Assembly: GCF_001039355.2 (NCBI RefSeq)
Contig: NW_019775589.1
Span: 6,755-70,754, forward strand
DNA from: Lingula anatina
Taxonomy: Eukaryota; Brachiopoda; Lingulata; Lingulida; Lingulidae
Direction: 5' to 3'
Length of the DNA: 64,000 nucleotides
In this document: piece by piece, positions 46,640 to 60,086 of the stretch
How the letters are laid out: every line of letters starts with the position of its first letter
Numbering within the stretch: position 1 is the first letter of the stretch
Program-made: the position numbers and the translations under genes
Notes under the pieces: generated by a model
Told to the model about the DNA's origin: nothing
Seen by the model: only the letters and a program-made list of their open reading frames with translations
Databases searched by the model: none

Positions 46640-47130
46640 ATTTGATCTCCAAGAAGGTTGTTATGAATGCGCTTTAAAACAAAGAACTGGCAGAGTAAAA
46701 ACCTATGGTGACAAGACTTTTATGGTATCGGCTCCAGTGGAATAGAACATACTGCCTCTCGAATAGTGACAAAACATGGTTTTAAAAAAGAACTCCAAAC
46801 ATTTATTTTAAACTTAAAGGAACTTTACAAATGAAATCGTGTGAGGTGTTAACAATTCATTTCATTTTTAATTTACTTTTTTATTTAATTTCTTAACTAT
46901 GGTTTTACATGTACTTTCGAAGAAACTTTATAGGTGAAATTGTTTAAGTGTAAAACGTTTAATGTAATTTGAAGTGCACTCTTTAATTTGATGTCTTATC
47001 GATGGTTTTACAGCGTGTTTCTTATACTAAAACATTTAAGCATTTTATCATTGTAAAGTCTACTGAACTTGTAAGGAATTCAGTCTTTAAATAAATTGTA
47101 TTATCATTATTATCATTATTATCATTATTA
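46640..47130 (+). mobile_element. LINE 3' end relic with (ATTATC)n tail
   Basis: The frame near 46690 reads RTGRVKTYGDKTFMVSAPVE, matching the LINE ORF2 C-terminal motif TYGDxxFxxxAP. A stop interrupts it at 46743-46745, and FKKELQTFILNLKEL follows in another frame, as expected for a decayed LINE. The tail is TTATTATCATTATTATC repeated at about 47098-47130. It is related to the 22540-23079 fragment. Confidence 0.55.
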
Positions 47131-47313
47131 CATTTTTATTGTGGCTATATTTATAAAATAGACCACTATATAATTATAAAAATTTGCGCAACATAACAAT
47201 GAAAATAAAGTAATTCACGAAAGCGTCCCCTTTAACATTTGTAAGGCAGAGTCACCATTTTGGAATTTGAGAGTACTGGTGAGGCAGTTTTCCTGGATTG
47301 CTGCTGGCGACTT

Positions 47314-47547
47314 CTACATCTGAATCGAGAAGAAAACATCTACATGTAATCGGTGATATTTTCACACCTGACGAAAACAATTTTAAATGCACATAATCAT
47401 CGACGAAAGGGGGTCTACATGTCGCCGTCATGTAGTAAAATAACACTTAAATGTTTAAATTTTCTCTGCAGACCTTTGTCCTTTTGTTATTAGTGCGAGT
47501 AAATTCAGTCCTGAAATGCATTTGCATATATTAATGGATATCACGTG

Positions 47548-47614
<67 letters not shown>

Positions 47615-50600
47615 ATGTTATCACCCCCCAAAAAGTAACCTATTTACATCATATGTATATTTATATTCAGAACTTTTTGCCATGAGATAAAACTTACCCG
47701 CGTATCTTCCATATCGTTTGTGCTTTCCTCTGCCATTTCAATTTCTGGAGAGTGGGAGGTGATGAGGGTGTCATCTTCTAACTGTGAAGAAATGGAAACT
47801 TCATCAACATCAACTGCAGTTGCCATGAAAAACTGCTAAAATGCTCCAAATCACATACTTATCCCCAGAAAAAATTCTGTGGACGATAGAACGAATACAG
47901 AACGATAATTCGTGCATGTTACAATATTTACATGTGTAACTTTACTAAAAATACGAGAAAAAAAAGAACATGGCTTATGGTTCTGTTGCAAGTACCTTTT
48001 TGTGCTGATTATAGCATAGCGTGCCAGCTGCACAACTGGCAGTAAGGTTAACAATCGAAAATGATAACTTGTCAAAACTGTAATTATGCGCACCATTTGT
48101 TATCATTTACAATATAACCGAGAAAACCGTTCTTTCACCTTCTTAAGTAGGTCAAGGTCATCCGCCAGTGCCATCAGGACAGCGTCGTGTACCATGAGAC
48201 ATACGACGTCTCTGCCGTGGTCCTCTATGAAACCGTTCTTGTGGAGCATGTCTGAGAGCTGGGCTGATTAATATTAATAACATATCAATAAAGTTTACCT
48301 AGAAACGTTATCACTAGGGGGCCTATTTCACAAATCTTCTGTGTATATATACTAATAAACAAAAGTCCAAGTCGTCTTATTTTACCAGAGATACGCAAAG
48401 ATACTTAATATCACTAAAATAAAAAAAGACCATGGCTTATATTCTTAGCAAGGGAAAGCGTCTGCAATTTAATATTTTGGATGCAGCAAATAATGTTGAT
48501 GTTTTTAAAGTGATAATAACTCTTCGTTTCGGCCAAAAAATGAATTTTCCTGGAGTAAACAACAATTTTCCCATACTTACCAATGGTTAATGAATCCATT
48601 TTTACATTCAAATTTAGTCCCTGGTTTTTTTCTAAAAAGTTTGTTTTTTTGTTAAAATCTCTTAAGAGATTTTAACAGAGTATAGCCATCAATGGAGGTC
48701 ACGTGGTCTAAAGACAAGCTCAGATATCAGAATAATAGCTATAACAGCCGTTTTTGTGGGAAAACAGAATATTTTATATTTTTATGAGTCATTCACAATG
48801 TTTTTATTGTGAAATACAGATTTCATACGAAGAGTTATTATCCCTTTAAATTTGATCATCTCATAAAATTTGGGTAACAAAATATGATAAAAAAACGCTG
48901 ACCTACTTCAGACAATTAGAACGCAGAATTCGAAACAAAAATGTATAAAAACAGCATCAGTAGAGTTGACCGTAACTTCAGTCTTTTATTAGAAAAGCTG
49001 GTTATAGGTACTAAAATTTCTTATTCAATTTTCTGCAACGAACGTGATTTTATTTTCTCTGTTTAACCTACCTCTGCAATGTGCCAAAACAACCTGAATG
49101 TTGACTTCTTTGTATTCTGATAAAACCTTAAATGAGAAAAATAAGGTACATTACTTTAAAGCTTCAAGACAAAACAAGTAGATTGGAGTGATAAGTTTGA
49201 CGATGAAACCACAAACTGCAATACAGGAAAACCATACTGGAACATATAACTTAGAGTCAACGAACTAAATCTATAATGGATTTTCGACGAGCAAAATATA
49301 CTCATTGACCTTAACACTAGGCCTTCATGTATTATAAACGAATTATTTGATTTGATATCATTTGAGAGGGAGAGAGAGAGTGAGCAATCATTTTACCTGT
49401 TTCAGCACCTTAATACCAACAGCGTCAATAAAGGTAATGGCGGAGCAGTCAATTATGATATGGTGGATGTCTGGCTGTGGTGGAGGCTCTCCGTGGACCA
49501 CGCCCTCGGTAGCCACCTTGTCGTCTGGGCGGATATCTTCTATTTCCAAGGTAAGAACTTCTTTGGACTGGCCAATCATGGCGCCGTTACTTACTCCGCC
49601 TCCTGTTCTTTTCTTCATTATGATAAGAAAGTAATTGTTCGGAATTTGATCTGAGATTGTACAATGCGAGCTATGGATGGAATAACATATACTTTATACC
49701 TTACCGGTAATGCCCAAGTAATATAAATTGGCATAAAAACGGATTAAAAGGAGTAAGGTCAAAGGTTAGTGGTATTCTTGGTACACACGCTACAATTTAC
49801 TTCCTACAATTAACCAGACAGTATGTGAAAACTTTCTTAATATTTTTGTTTATTATCATTATCTATCCATTCAAAAATACCAACCTATGATTTGAACGCT
49901 ACAAAGTCATCATAAGACTAAATTAAGATTTCAAATCCTAAAGTATACGTATTTTTCCAATATAAACAACGCCATTGTGTACTTGTGAAATATTCATTCA
50001 ACTCGTACCTCTGCTTTTTGTCGTTTCTTCTCTTCCTTCTGCCTTTCTTTCTCCAACGCCTCTCTTTTCTCTTTGCTCTTCATCTGTTTCGCTTTCAGGA
50101 GTCCCGGATCACAGCCAGTAGCTGCGTACAGCTTGCTCCGAAAGTGTTCAGCGTTGGCGTAATACAAAGAAGATTCAAAGTGGAATATCTTGATACCTGG
50201 AATCTCTTCCACCTGGATATATAAATTTATGAAACACCCGTCAACGAAATCAACAGAAATTTTGCTCGGCAAAATAGAGGACTCATTTTTTAAAATTACT
50301 TCTTGCTGTTGTTTTCAATTCGTGGTTGTTAAACGTTCTCTGTTGTCATTTGGTATACATTGTGTACCTCCATGACACTTTGATAGGTGCCATTCTGTAT
50401 ACAGTAGCATATAAGAGTGCTTTCTATGGACACAAATAACATGAATGGTGAAATTCAAATATTAAAAGTGCAGGTATCTGATACGAATATGATGTAAGTA
50501 TAATTACCGCCTTGTATATATTGCTGTCTCTGTATATGTCCGAATGGGGTACTCTCCCATACAAACACGTGTACGGCCTAATGAGAGAGAGAACAATAAG

Positions 50601-53600
50601 AAACAGCGCATTAAATCATACCGGACTCATATAAGTTACATATTAGAAAACCATATCGGGCGTTAAACCGATCTAGGTAACATACCATTTGGGTATAGTC
50701 GTGAAACACCTTAATACTAAGTTGTAATTTTATATGAGTTACAGAATCTGATTCCATAAATTAAGAAGCCATACCACTGTGTCCTGAACACGACGGTGAG
50801 CAGGGAGAAACCAACTCCTATCATGAGTCCATAGTCCACGTTGAGGATAACCACTCCGAGGAAAGTAACAATCCAGATGGCCTTAATATTTAGATAAGAT
50901 AGATATTACAAATGTGCGTTTGATTATCTAACATTCTGGAACCGAAAAGTATTTATTTAAGTTTTAAAACTTTCATCAAAAGTTTTTTTACATTGATTCC
51001 CATGTACGAACCGTTTTTCCATGTGTTCTACATGTATGTTAAATAAAACGTGCAGTAAAAAAGGACCGTGTGTTTATCGCTTCCGTCATTTCGACTACTG
51101 TTATTCATTGGTGGGTCACGGATTATGGTAATTGGTGTGTATGTGGGTCTGTTGTGTTAGGTGTGACACTGCGCTGTGTTAGGTGTGACATTATGCGCTG
51201 TGTTAGGTGTGACATGATTCATCATGAATGGCATCACAATGGTAAAGGTAATAAAGTCAGATTCCTTACAAAATCAAACTTTGAAATCCTCCACAGCCTC
51301 TTCAGGTCTTTTACTTGCAGGAACATGCCTTTCAGAGCTACGATGATGATGGAGGCAAGAACACACTGGAATATATAATATGAAATAACATGAATAATAA
51401 TTCTTATTACAAAAGCAGTACAAAATGTTTGCAAGAACATGAGGGTTTCATGGCAATCGTTTGGATACAAAACGTCTTTCTTTTCAGTTTTTGATTTTTT
51501 AGAAAAACATATTCCTACCCTTGGCAGTGTTTTGAACAGTGGTCCAGCAGCCAGTATGACAATCAGGATAAAACCGCTGGCTATGATGCTCGCCACCTAA
51601 AATATGGATATTAACACAAATGTGAAGAATACATGAGAGATAATTTATAACAATTTGGTTTAAAAATATACCAGCACACACAATTTGGCAGATGTATCAT
51701 TAAACACTATTTTTAACGTCCCCAAAAGACCTATGTCTTTGAAACTCATGGAGGGTCGTCCTATAAGGATTTTGTAAAGTGCAAGAATAGAATTTTAGAA
51801 ATAACACTTATCAGGGGATGATTTGTAGAATTACCGAAATTAGATTTTATTTACAACCGACGTGGCTTTTACCTGTGTCTTGCCCCCCGCCGACTCCTGC
51901 ACGCAGCTTCTTGACATGGAGGCCCCAGAGGCGAAGGCAGTAAAGAACCCGCCCACCACATTGCTCAGACCATAGGCAACAAGTTCCTGAAATGAACAGN
52001 CAACAGCACATCATTTTTAAACTATTCAGAATGCAGAGATATTAAGATGAAATCAAAGGTTTGCTGAAGGTCGAACATCCTCGGAGAGTGACAGACACAT
52101 TAAAAATGACTCACAAGTGGATTCCAACCAGATTTGTTCGGATCAATGAAAATATTACCTTTGGGTTCAGAGATATTAAATTTAATGCTTGACATAGAAT
52201 ATCCTTTAAATCTTAACACTCGTTTGTTGGGAGAAGGGACCCAAGATGTGTACCTGGTTAGCGTCTATAGTATAACCATGGGGCTTGGCCAGTATCTTCG
52301 CCATAGACAAGTTGATGCTGAAGGCAACGATTGCCACGACGAGCGAGTCAAGGACAACTTCTCCGAAATATTTAGCCGGTGGGATACTAGGGTGCGGAAT
52401 ACTGAAGACAGATTTTGTAGCAAGATGCCCAGTCGTTATATGGTAGAAAAAAGGTTAAACACGCCAAAGCGTCATATAATACACAATATTGAAGAAATAT
52501 GATTGATTAACATAAGGAATTATGTACATTAACATAAGGAATTACTGGAAAGATCATTCCCTGTAGTGCGAAGACCTATTTCGAAAAGTCTAAGAAAGCG
52601 ATTAGCGATACTTAAACACCCCCCCCCACACACACACACACAAACACACATGTGAGCGCACGCGCGCATGCACACACAAACAAAAGGCGCGCGAACCCAA
52701 ACACGCACAAAATGTCTTAGGTCTTACCCTGTTGGAATATCACCAACCACAACCAAGTCGTAAACCTCGTCCAGTTTGACAAAGTAACACACTAAAGTGC
52801 CACCTATTACCTTATATGGAAATTAAACCAAGATGTTTGTTAAAAATATATACTAACAAAAAGTCAAAGATAAATGCATAAATGACACCATATTGTTATT
52901 ATTGCGATAAAAGGCTTGCAAAGGCTCAGTCTTAACATATTTAATAAAATATATCAAAATACATATATCAGCCCATTCAAATAAAATTCTGCGTTGTATG
53001 TATTTATAAGGGAACATATTTTTGTGAAGTCAGAGATACACGTGTAAATCTGAATTGGAAATCTTGGTTTGCTTTTCTGATAAACCCCAAGAAAAAAAAA
53101 TTAGCATTATTTAGTCAAAATATTTCGACGGGTCGTTTTTAAAGAAAATGGATGGTACCTACCACCAGTAGCTCTGCAGGAATTGGTACCTTCATTTTGG
53201 ACTTAAATCTAGCGTTGATACACTCTTTAATAAGAACCAGAGTAAGAATACATATGGCTGACATGATCAGAGCCGTCAAATTGGTCTGGGGTAGAGCAGG
53301 GAAAAACTGGATGTAAAACTGAAACATAACGTATATTGTCGTGAAAAACAATCCGTGTTATAAAACCTATTGTATACGAAGCTCTTTATCCAAGGATTGG
53401 TCTATATTAATATTAATATTAATGGTTATTATACGTAAAAAACTTATATAATGAGCAATGGTTTTGGTACATGTATTTATGCTGAAATCAAGGGACTGAA
53501 ATTCTATTAGTATAAGAAATCAACGGATCTTGACATTAAGTTTCACAAGGATTTTGAATCACAACTCGCAAAAAAATACTATGAGAATTAAAGGTGCACA

Positions 53601-55628
53601 CCACGCAATATAATTTTACTTAACTTACGCTAATCAGTTTGAATGGACTTGGCACAGTCTTAACACTGACTCCAAAAACGTGTTTAATCTGTGAAGAAAA
53701 CACGTGACAGGCGGCTCCAGTGGTGAATCCACTGACGAGGGGATCAGACAAGTAGTTGGTGATGAAACCAAGGCGGAGTATGCCCTGCAGCAACTGGAAG
53801 ATACATAATTTTTTAACGAAGGCAAGCCGATGATGAAGGATATTGGTGGTTTACTGGCCACAAAGCTAAGACAGATTTTTTTCTTTACACTTAGGGCCTA
53901 GTTTCACAAAAGGTCTTTTAAGGCCGAAAAGTGTTTCTGGTCAGTCGAAACTGCATGCAAAAATCGGATACCGAACTACAAAAAGTCGACTTTGTTATAT
54001 TAATCAGAAATATATTTAAAATGACAGACCCATAATATTGTTACTTTGGACATACCTAAATGTATGCCGGCTATCAATGAGGGTACAAACCACCGTCAGA
54101 ACAACCACAATTTGCTGAGGATGCTTCAGTCAATAGACTACAAAAAACAAATTAAGTAACTTTTTTTATAAAACCCCCCTCTTTGTCGGCTAAATTCAAT
54201 GTTCGATCGAGAGAAAACAACACATATTTTAACTGAAAACCATACCTGCCAACAGCCCGCTAACAGCGTCAGAGCCACGACGAGGTTAATCTTAAAGTCT
54301 ACACACTCCTGGTAGTCGGTGGTGTCAACGTTACACGTCATCTCGTTCTCCAGTGACGTATTATCGGTACTGTTGTTAAGCAACGGGGTGGACGGGGTCC
54401 AGTTTGCCGTCTGCTTGTCAACAAAAGAGCCAACGAGAAGACTTGCCACAGCAGCAGATGCTGGCAAAAGAAAGTAACGCGTCAGCGAGATGACTTGATT
54501 CCTTCCTTTGTAAAGGGTTACGACTAAACTCATGTGTACCAAAAAAGGTGAAAAAAACCATTTGTTTTCTAATGGTACACAATCACAGTAATATATCCAA
54601 AGTTATTTGTGTTTATTGTTTAGTCAAAATTCATGCTTCAGTGTCATACGCTATATGATCTGAGAGTGATTGTGTTTCTGGATATGTAAGATCCAGCTGA
54701 ACGCAATGACTCCTGTCTCACCTAACACAGTGCGTGCTTCACATACCTATAGAAATGTGTCTGGATGATCCGAAAAAAAAATAGACCAACGGAGGGAAGA
54801 ACGATGCATATAAACCATGAATCGATGGAAGACCACTCACCAATGCATATGCCATACCTGAAAAAAATACCTTTAGCGGCTGTACAGGCTGTAGCTAATA
54901 TATAAATTTTAGACGATTTAAAATTAAAGATCGACCTCTGTGATAATTCATCCACATGATCTTAGAATATCCATTTTGACATGAATTACAGCGTCAATTA
55001 ATAGTTCTTTAAAGAGAGCTTTGCTCATCATAATTTCAAATGTCTAAAGATGTAAATATGATTTTGATACTTATATTATTACTGACATTCTGCATATAAA
55101 AATGGTTTGACTTCGATTGGAAATGGGGGGGTTTACACCTAAAACATTCAATAGTACTTTGGGGCAGTTTTAAAATGAAAGCTTGAAGTAGTATTTGACC
55201 CTACCTTGGGGTAGATTCATTATCCCCACAGTTATCCCCGCCACAATATCAGATATCAGCCACAGCGGGAATTTATACTGGCGCATAATACCAACAAACG
55301 GAAACAGTTGCAGTAGAAACGCTTTGAAGCATTCAGAAGAACACGCACAGCGTTTTCGCCACGTGTGATGAACGTGGTCTTTAACTGTTTTTTCCTCTGG
55401 CATGGTATGCTCATATAATGTATCAAAAGCCGACTGGGAGTACACCGGTCGAAGTACCCGAATTGTCCTGACATCTTCCGATCCATTTTTTGTGGAGGGC
55501 GCTTGTGTATTAGATCCTTCTGCACCGGAAGTGGAATCTGTTGTTCCCGTTTGGGAAAACGATGCACGATGCCGTAGCCCCCCGTTTGGTTCCTCCGTGG
55601 ACCCATGCGTGTCTGTGGTTTCATTCAT
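47314..55628 (-). CDS. SLC26 anion transporter, gene B
   Basis: Exons 5' to 3': 55205-55628, 54747-54857, 54246-54460, 53629-53793, 53163-53318, 52728-52810, 52254-52401, 51873-51986, 51519-51596, 51270-51365, 50775-50881, 50508-50577, 50009-50212, 49397-(49618 or beyond), 49072-49126, 48139-48263, 47698-47781, then ATG TAG at 47319-47314. Exons 2-13, 15 and 16 have exactly the lengths of gene A. Signature parts are all present: [38 protein letters not shown] and a split STAS domain. The N-terminus differs from gene A except the (R/K)(V/I)RVLRP(V/I)YSQS motif and the RKRCACSS block. The STAS exon at 49397 has an acceptor phase problem. An acceptor at 55648 implies a 5' UTR exon. Expected role: plasma-membrane anion exchange. 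Confidence 0.88.
47549..47611. repeat. (TA)n microsatellite in gene B intron
   Basis: About 31 TA dinucleotides lie between the [10 protein letters not shown] exon and the putative terminal ATG TAG exon of SLC26 gene B. Confidence 0.95.
48505..48849. mobile_element. TTAA-flanked MITE (inverted copy)
   Basis: This is the opposite orientation to the 17452 and 29271 copies. TTAA flanks are at 48505-48508 and 48846-48849, with ends AGTGATAATAACTCTTCGT and ACGAAGAGTTATTATCCCT. The central palindrome is AAAATCTCTTAAGAGATTTT. It sits in an intron of SLC26 gene B and has no counterpart in gene A, so it inserted after the tandem duplication. Confidence 0.85.
49397..49650 (-). CDS. Second STAS exon of SLC26 gene B
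   Basis: From M (49618) to the donor AAACAG|GTAAAA the frame matches gene A ([35 protein letters not shown]). Upstream the only good acceptor, TACAATCTCAG, leaves 32 nt before that ATG codon. That is not a multiple of 3, and reading from it gives a stop. The open frame here ([12 protein letters not shown]) needs two fewer bases. In gene A the same exon is 234 nt and joins in phase. Confidence 0.7.
52617..52690. repeat. Poly-C and (CA)n tract
   Basis: CCCCCCCC is followed by CACACACA and mixed CG-rich dinucleotides (GCGCACGCGCGCATGCACAC). It lies in an intron of SLC26 gene B, close to the donor side of the 52728 exon. Confidence 0.85.
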
Positions 55629-56085
55629 CTTGTCAATTACCTAACGCCTGCAATAAACATTAAAATATTTCACGACCAAAGTTAGCAGATAAATTAAGGC
55701 ATTAAACATTTTTAAGGACAAGCACACGATGTGCTCTTTCAATATTTTTTTTGTTTCTACAGCATAGGCCTATAAATGCGCTCTTCTAATGATGAGAAGA
55801 TTAACAATTTGATCTCGACTGAAATATTATTTATTGCTTCGGTTGATAAAAGCATTTTGTATAATTGGAATATATAAAGGACGATGTCACGTGTAAATCT
55901 TCGTGACTGTCAACCTTGCACTGTTGCTTATATATGATATCCCTTTTTGTTTCGCAAATACGTGCACCGACGCGTGCCTCGTGTACATCAAAGACTTTCT
56001 GCAGTAGCCAACTGGGTAATAAATTCATTTCTAAAATGAAGTGATAAACTTCGCGCTGGTGACAACAGAAATGTTCAAAGAATTT

Positions 56086-56323
56086 GGGCTCATTCCCAAT
56101 GGAAATGTCGTTCTATGTACGGGGACTCTCGCTGAATGCAGTCAGTTTAACAGACTGACATGCCTACTCTTGTTTCCTACACACTCGTATAATTACCAAC
56201 TTCTCTGTATTCTACTCAATGTTAGAGAGGCGTGTCAATCTGTTAATCTGATTGTGTTCAGCGAGATTCCCCGTGGAGTTGGGTCGATCTAAGTAGAACG
56301 ATAGTTTCATTGAGAATGAACCC
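56086..56323. mobile_element. MITE copy 1 of GGGCTCATTCCCAATG family
   Basis: The left end GGGCTCATTCCCAATGGAAA and right end TTTCATTGAGAATGAACCC are inverted repeats. The interior shares GGGGACTCTCGCTGAATGCAG and GGCGTGTCAATCTGTTAATC with the copy at 60087-60324. No ORF. Confidence 0.72.
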
Positions 56324-57631
56324 TTAGTAAATAAGTGTGAATATATATATAGAGAGAGAGCATATTGTTGCGGCCTTAAGGGTATCTCCACACTGAACAA
56401 GTGGGATGTTCTGACCTATCTACATATTACGTGAACGTCTTACGGCGTTAACAAGTATTTGATAATATCCTTTTATCACATAACCTAAGGCGGATAGCAC
56501 ATGGTTAATATACTTGTTGCCTGTTGGTCAAAATCCGACAACATCTGACCTCATGGCAAATGACTAATTTTTCATTTTTTTTTAATTTCGTATCCCTTCA
56601 ATTGAAAACTTACGTATCTTACTTTATTATATATATGTTTCTTACCTTATATTTAAAAGTGCACATATGACGAACTTTTCAAAAAGTCTACCCAGCGATG
56701 CCTGCTCAGGCCGAGTGTACCAGTTATACAACTGGCCTGTCTGGCTTATTGCCTTTTTTAATTCGTGTCAGTATGCAGTTATCTGATTACTGTAGGAAAG
56801 TCGTAGATTAAAAATAATGACACAGGAGTCTCCGTACGTACCATCTGCTCCGTCAAGTGAATCACCTGTGTCCATCTGACTGGTCACACTAGACGGAGCA
56901 GGGTATTTTATTGTAGATAAAACGCGTAAAATGGACCTACATGTATCTTCATCTTTGAAATGTTGGCGAGTACACTACAAGCAAAGATGAGGGTAGTGCT
57001 CTGATGAGCATGGACTGGTGGTCTAAATTAAAGATACATATCACGTCAACTTTTTGCCACACAAGCCAACCAAAGGCTGATCGAGTGATCTATTCAGTTT
57101 ATCCCTTGGCATGTCAAATTTATTCGAGTCGTTTAAGAAACTAGTAGAAGTGGTTTATATGTGTTACTGGGAATCCACGCTCTACCGATGCTCGGTTCGT
57201 ATGTACCTTTAAGGGTTCAGCACCGCCGGGGGTTTCCAAACGGTTTTCCCTGCATCTGCATTATTACAATGGAGGGCAATTTCCCAGGCACATCTTATGG
57301 TCCGGCTGTAGACGACCTGACCTCCCCGAGGAGAAAACAGTTCAGCTGCATTATTAACCAATATAATTCGTCTTGAAAACTTGCATACGAACAATACCCT
57401 TCACTGCCAGACCACGGGAACTTCACTCCTGCTGGGGCTCTGAAGCTCTGAGTGTCACGCGCAGAGACAGCAAGTAACCTGAATGGGGGGCTAGTACCTG
57501 TACGTGTGTCCTCGAATGGAGTCAAACCCTCACCACAAGACCACCCGTTAGCTATTCTAATATATACATTACAATGCCGTAACGATGTAACCGGTAAAGC
57601 CAACTGTTAAGAATTAACACAAGCAAATTTT

Positions 57632-57921
57632 GGGCCCCATTCAGAATAGATGATCCGAGTACTAACTGATCTGCCGACTAAATGTAGCCGACCACATTTC
57701 AAAAGAGATGCCACTGATTTTCGATGATCTTCCCGCCTCCACACGCGCCGTCGCTGCTGGAGCCTAGCAATTAAAACTCGGAGTCGAGATTTGATCCATT
57801 TAATGGCGCGTGCGGAGGCGGGAGATTATTAGGAATCAGCGACATCTCTTTTGAAGTGTTGTCGGCCATATTTAGTCTGCGGATCAGTTAGTACTCGGAT
57901 CATCTATTTTGAATGGGTCCT
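57632..57921. mobile_element. Long-TIR palindromic MITE
   Basis: The arms GGGCCCCATTCAGAATAGAT and ATCTATTTTGAATGGGTCC begin inverted repeats that continue for about 100 bp (GATCCGAGTACTAACTGATC against GATCAGTTAGTACTCGGATC; CATTTCAAAAGAGATG against CATCTCTTTTGAAGTG). The short centre contains CGCCTCCACACGCGCC against GGCGCGTGCGGAGGCG. The element is therefore almost wholly self-complementary. Confidence 0.8.
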
Positions 57922-60086
57922 TGGACAGCATTTCTTGGGCTTTACTTTATGACTTATTTGATAACCTCCGCCTGTGTTTATTGATAACGTTTACACATGG
58001 GACGATTTGATGCAGGGCAGTTACTGGATCTGATTACGTGATAGTTTTATCAAACAATATATGCCAGCAAATGGATGGTTGAGATTCGGTCCGATATTTG
58101 CAAAGTTAAGGCTTTTTTTTTTTTTTTTTTTTGCGATCGGGGATCAGCTGAGTGTTTACTTTATTTTAACAATCTCCTTATCTAACAGCGGGTACAGCTC
58201 ATTGTTATTCGTGTACCGTGAGGGAAATGTTCTGAGACCTGGCCAGAATCTCAAGACACCCTGCTACTTTTACCTTGCTTTATGGTTTTTAATCGTGACA
58301 TAAAAACAGGAGGAGTATGGTTTTGTGGAAGACAAATCACAACAGAGTGGACATCAATATCGTACTGGATTTAATACACCTGTTGTCAAAAATTTCAGCA
58401 GTAACGAGAGGGGTGCATTATTAGCCATAGCCCTACCCTCACTCCCTTCAAAAATGGGGCTATGACAATATGTGATGGCCAACATTAAATCAATATCTCA
58501 GTATTTGCGGAATTTTAGATACAGGGTTTTTCAAAAAGCTGTTTCCATTTCTGAAGAAAAACAATTTTTTGTGTGGTCTAATTTTTTCCTCGAATAATAC
58601 CCTTTTGCGAGAACACCTCAATAGTTTTAGTGTGCTCGATCAAAGCTCCTCGGTTATTTGAAGGGGCTGCCATAGCATAGGAGCCCACGAATTATCCATG
58701 TGTTTTGGTACTGTATGTTGACTGTATGTCGTACGTTTAGTTCTAGGTCGAGAGATCCTAACTTTTAGATATCGTTTCCTTATAATTCTAGTTCAAACAT
58801 ATTTATAAACACTGTGTCCTGTACATATATTGGACCGTCAGCTCACGGGAAAGGAAGTATGTTAACAGAGGTTCATAATAATGTTCTTTCTACAAAACGA
58901 TTCATTTGCCAAGCACGACTGTATTTCTACACTTTTCAAGTCTATCAGTTCTCTCTCCTTTCCCCTTGCCAGCTCCCGTCCCTCTCTGACAATTATTTGT
59001 TTTACACTCCTAGCTCTACCCTCACCTATTTATGCCAGGTTTATGACATAAGTGAGTCTGTCGCTAGGACAATAAATTACCAAAAACAAGTTATGTAACC
59101 CAACAAACTTGCAGATAAACGCGTAGACCTACCGTTACGCTGCCTCCTAGTCGCACGCAAATTACGCCGGTTTCTTCCACAAAATGATGTGGCCAAAGAA
59201 ATAATCCTTTAATTAATGCTTTAGGAAGTTAACGCCGTGTTACTTACAGAACAGCCAAGACAGTATGGTCTACAAATACTGTACACTCATTAAGTGGATC
59301 GTGAACTGTATCACAAGTGCAATACACGCACTCCAAAAGGGGGACGGCGCGTGACGTCAAATTAAACTATATATTCTGCTATATATTGGCTAACAAAAAA
59401 AAAGCTCAAGTGTCAATAAATAATACATTTATATGCAACTCTAATATGTATGGGGAATCTTGAGTGGGAATATTCCACCAACACCGTTATTTCATAGCAG
59501 AATCGGCGACAACTTATTATTTATTAAAAAAGGGGCCCTTTTTACATGCACCGTCACATATCTGCGCCAATAAAACACTGCGTTGCATTATAATGTATTG
59601 CATACATGCACATAAGTGCAGTACTACGTGCATATCCATGCACTGTGCATCTCGTGACTAAAATTTTCTCACCACCGATGACTTTCCGGAGGTTGTAAGT
59701 TTTTAGAACTAATAAATAAGAGGGACGACCTAATCTGAAAGCACGATAAGATCTACAAGTATCTATGATAAAGGCAATGGGGCAACAAAGCGGTGTACAC
59801 ACCTTGTAATATGCAGCTCAAATATTAGTTTATTGGTACGGAGAGGGCATGTCTTGGTGGTCGTGGTGATATTTACCACACTAAAACATCTTACTTTTCT
59901 TTTTTTTTTTCGTCATTGAAACACTGGTAGAGGCTGATTAATATTGCTCGTGAGGGTAAAAATTTTAATTTGCACCTACAAGATAAGTTTATAGCTATGG
60001 ATCAGTGCCTTTTCGACTGTTTTGGGTTTAGGATATCTTGGTTTAATAAAGTGGAAAGTAAAGGAAGTTCTTTTCATGTACAGTAT

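Noticed and set aside
49352-49654. Two plus-strand ORFs of 90-100 codons
   Set aside because: Antisense of the STAS exon of SLC26 gene B, whose minus-strand frame matches gene A.
52134-52502. 122-codon plus-strand ORF
   Set aside because: It is the antisense shadow of the SLC26 gene B exon 52254-52401.
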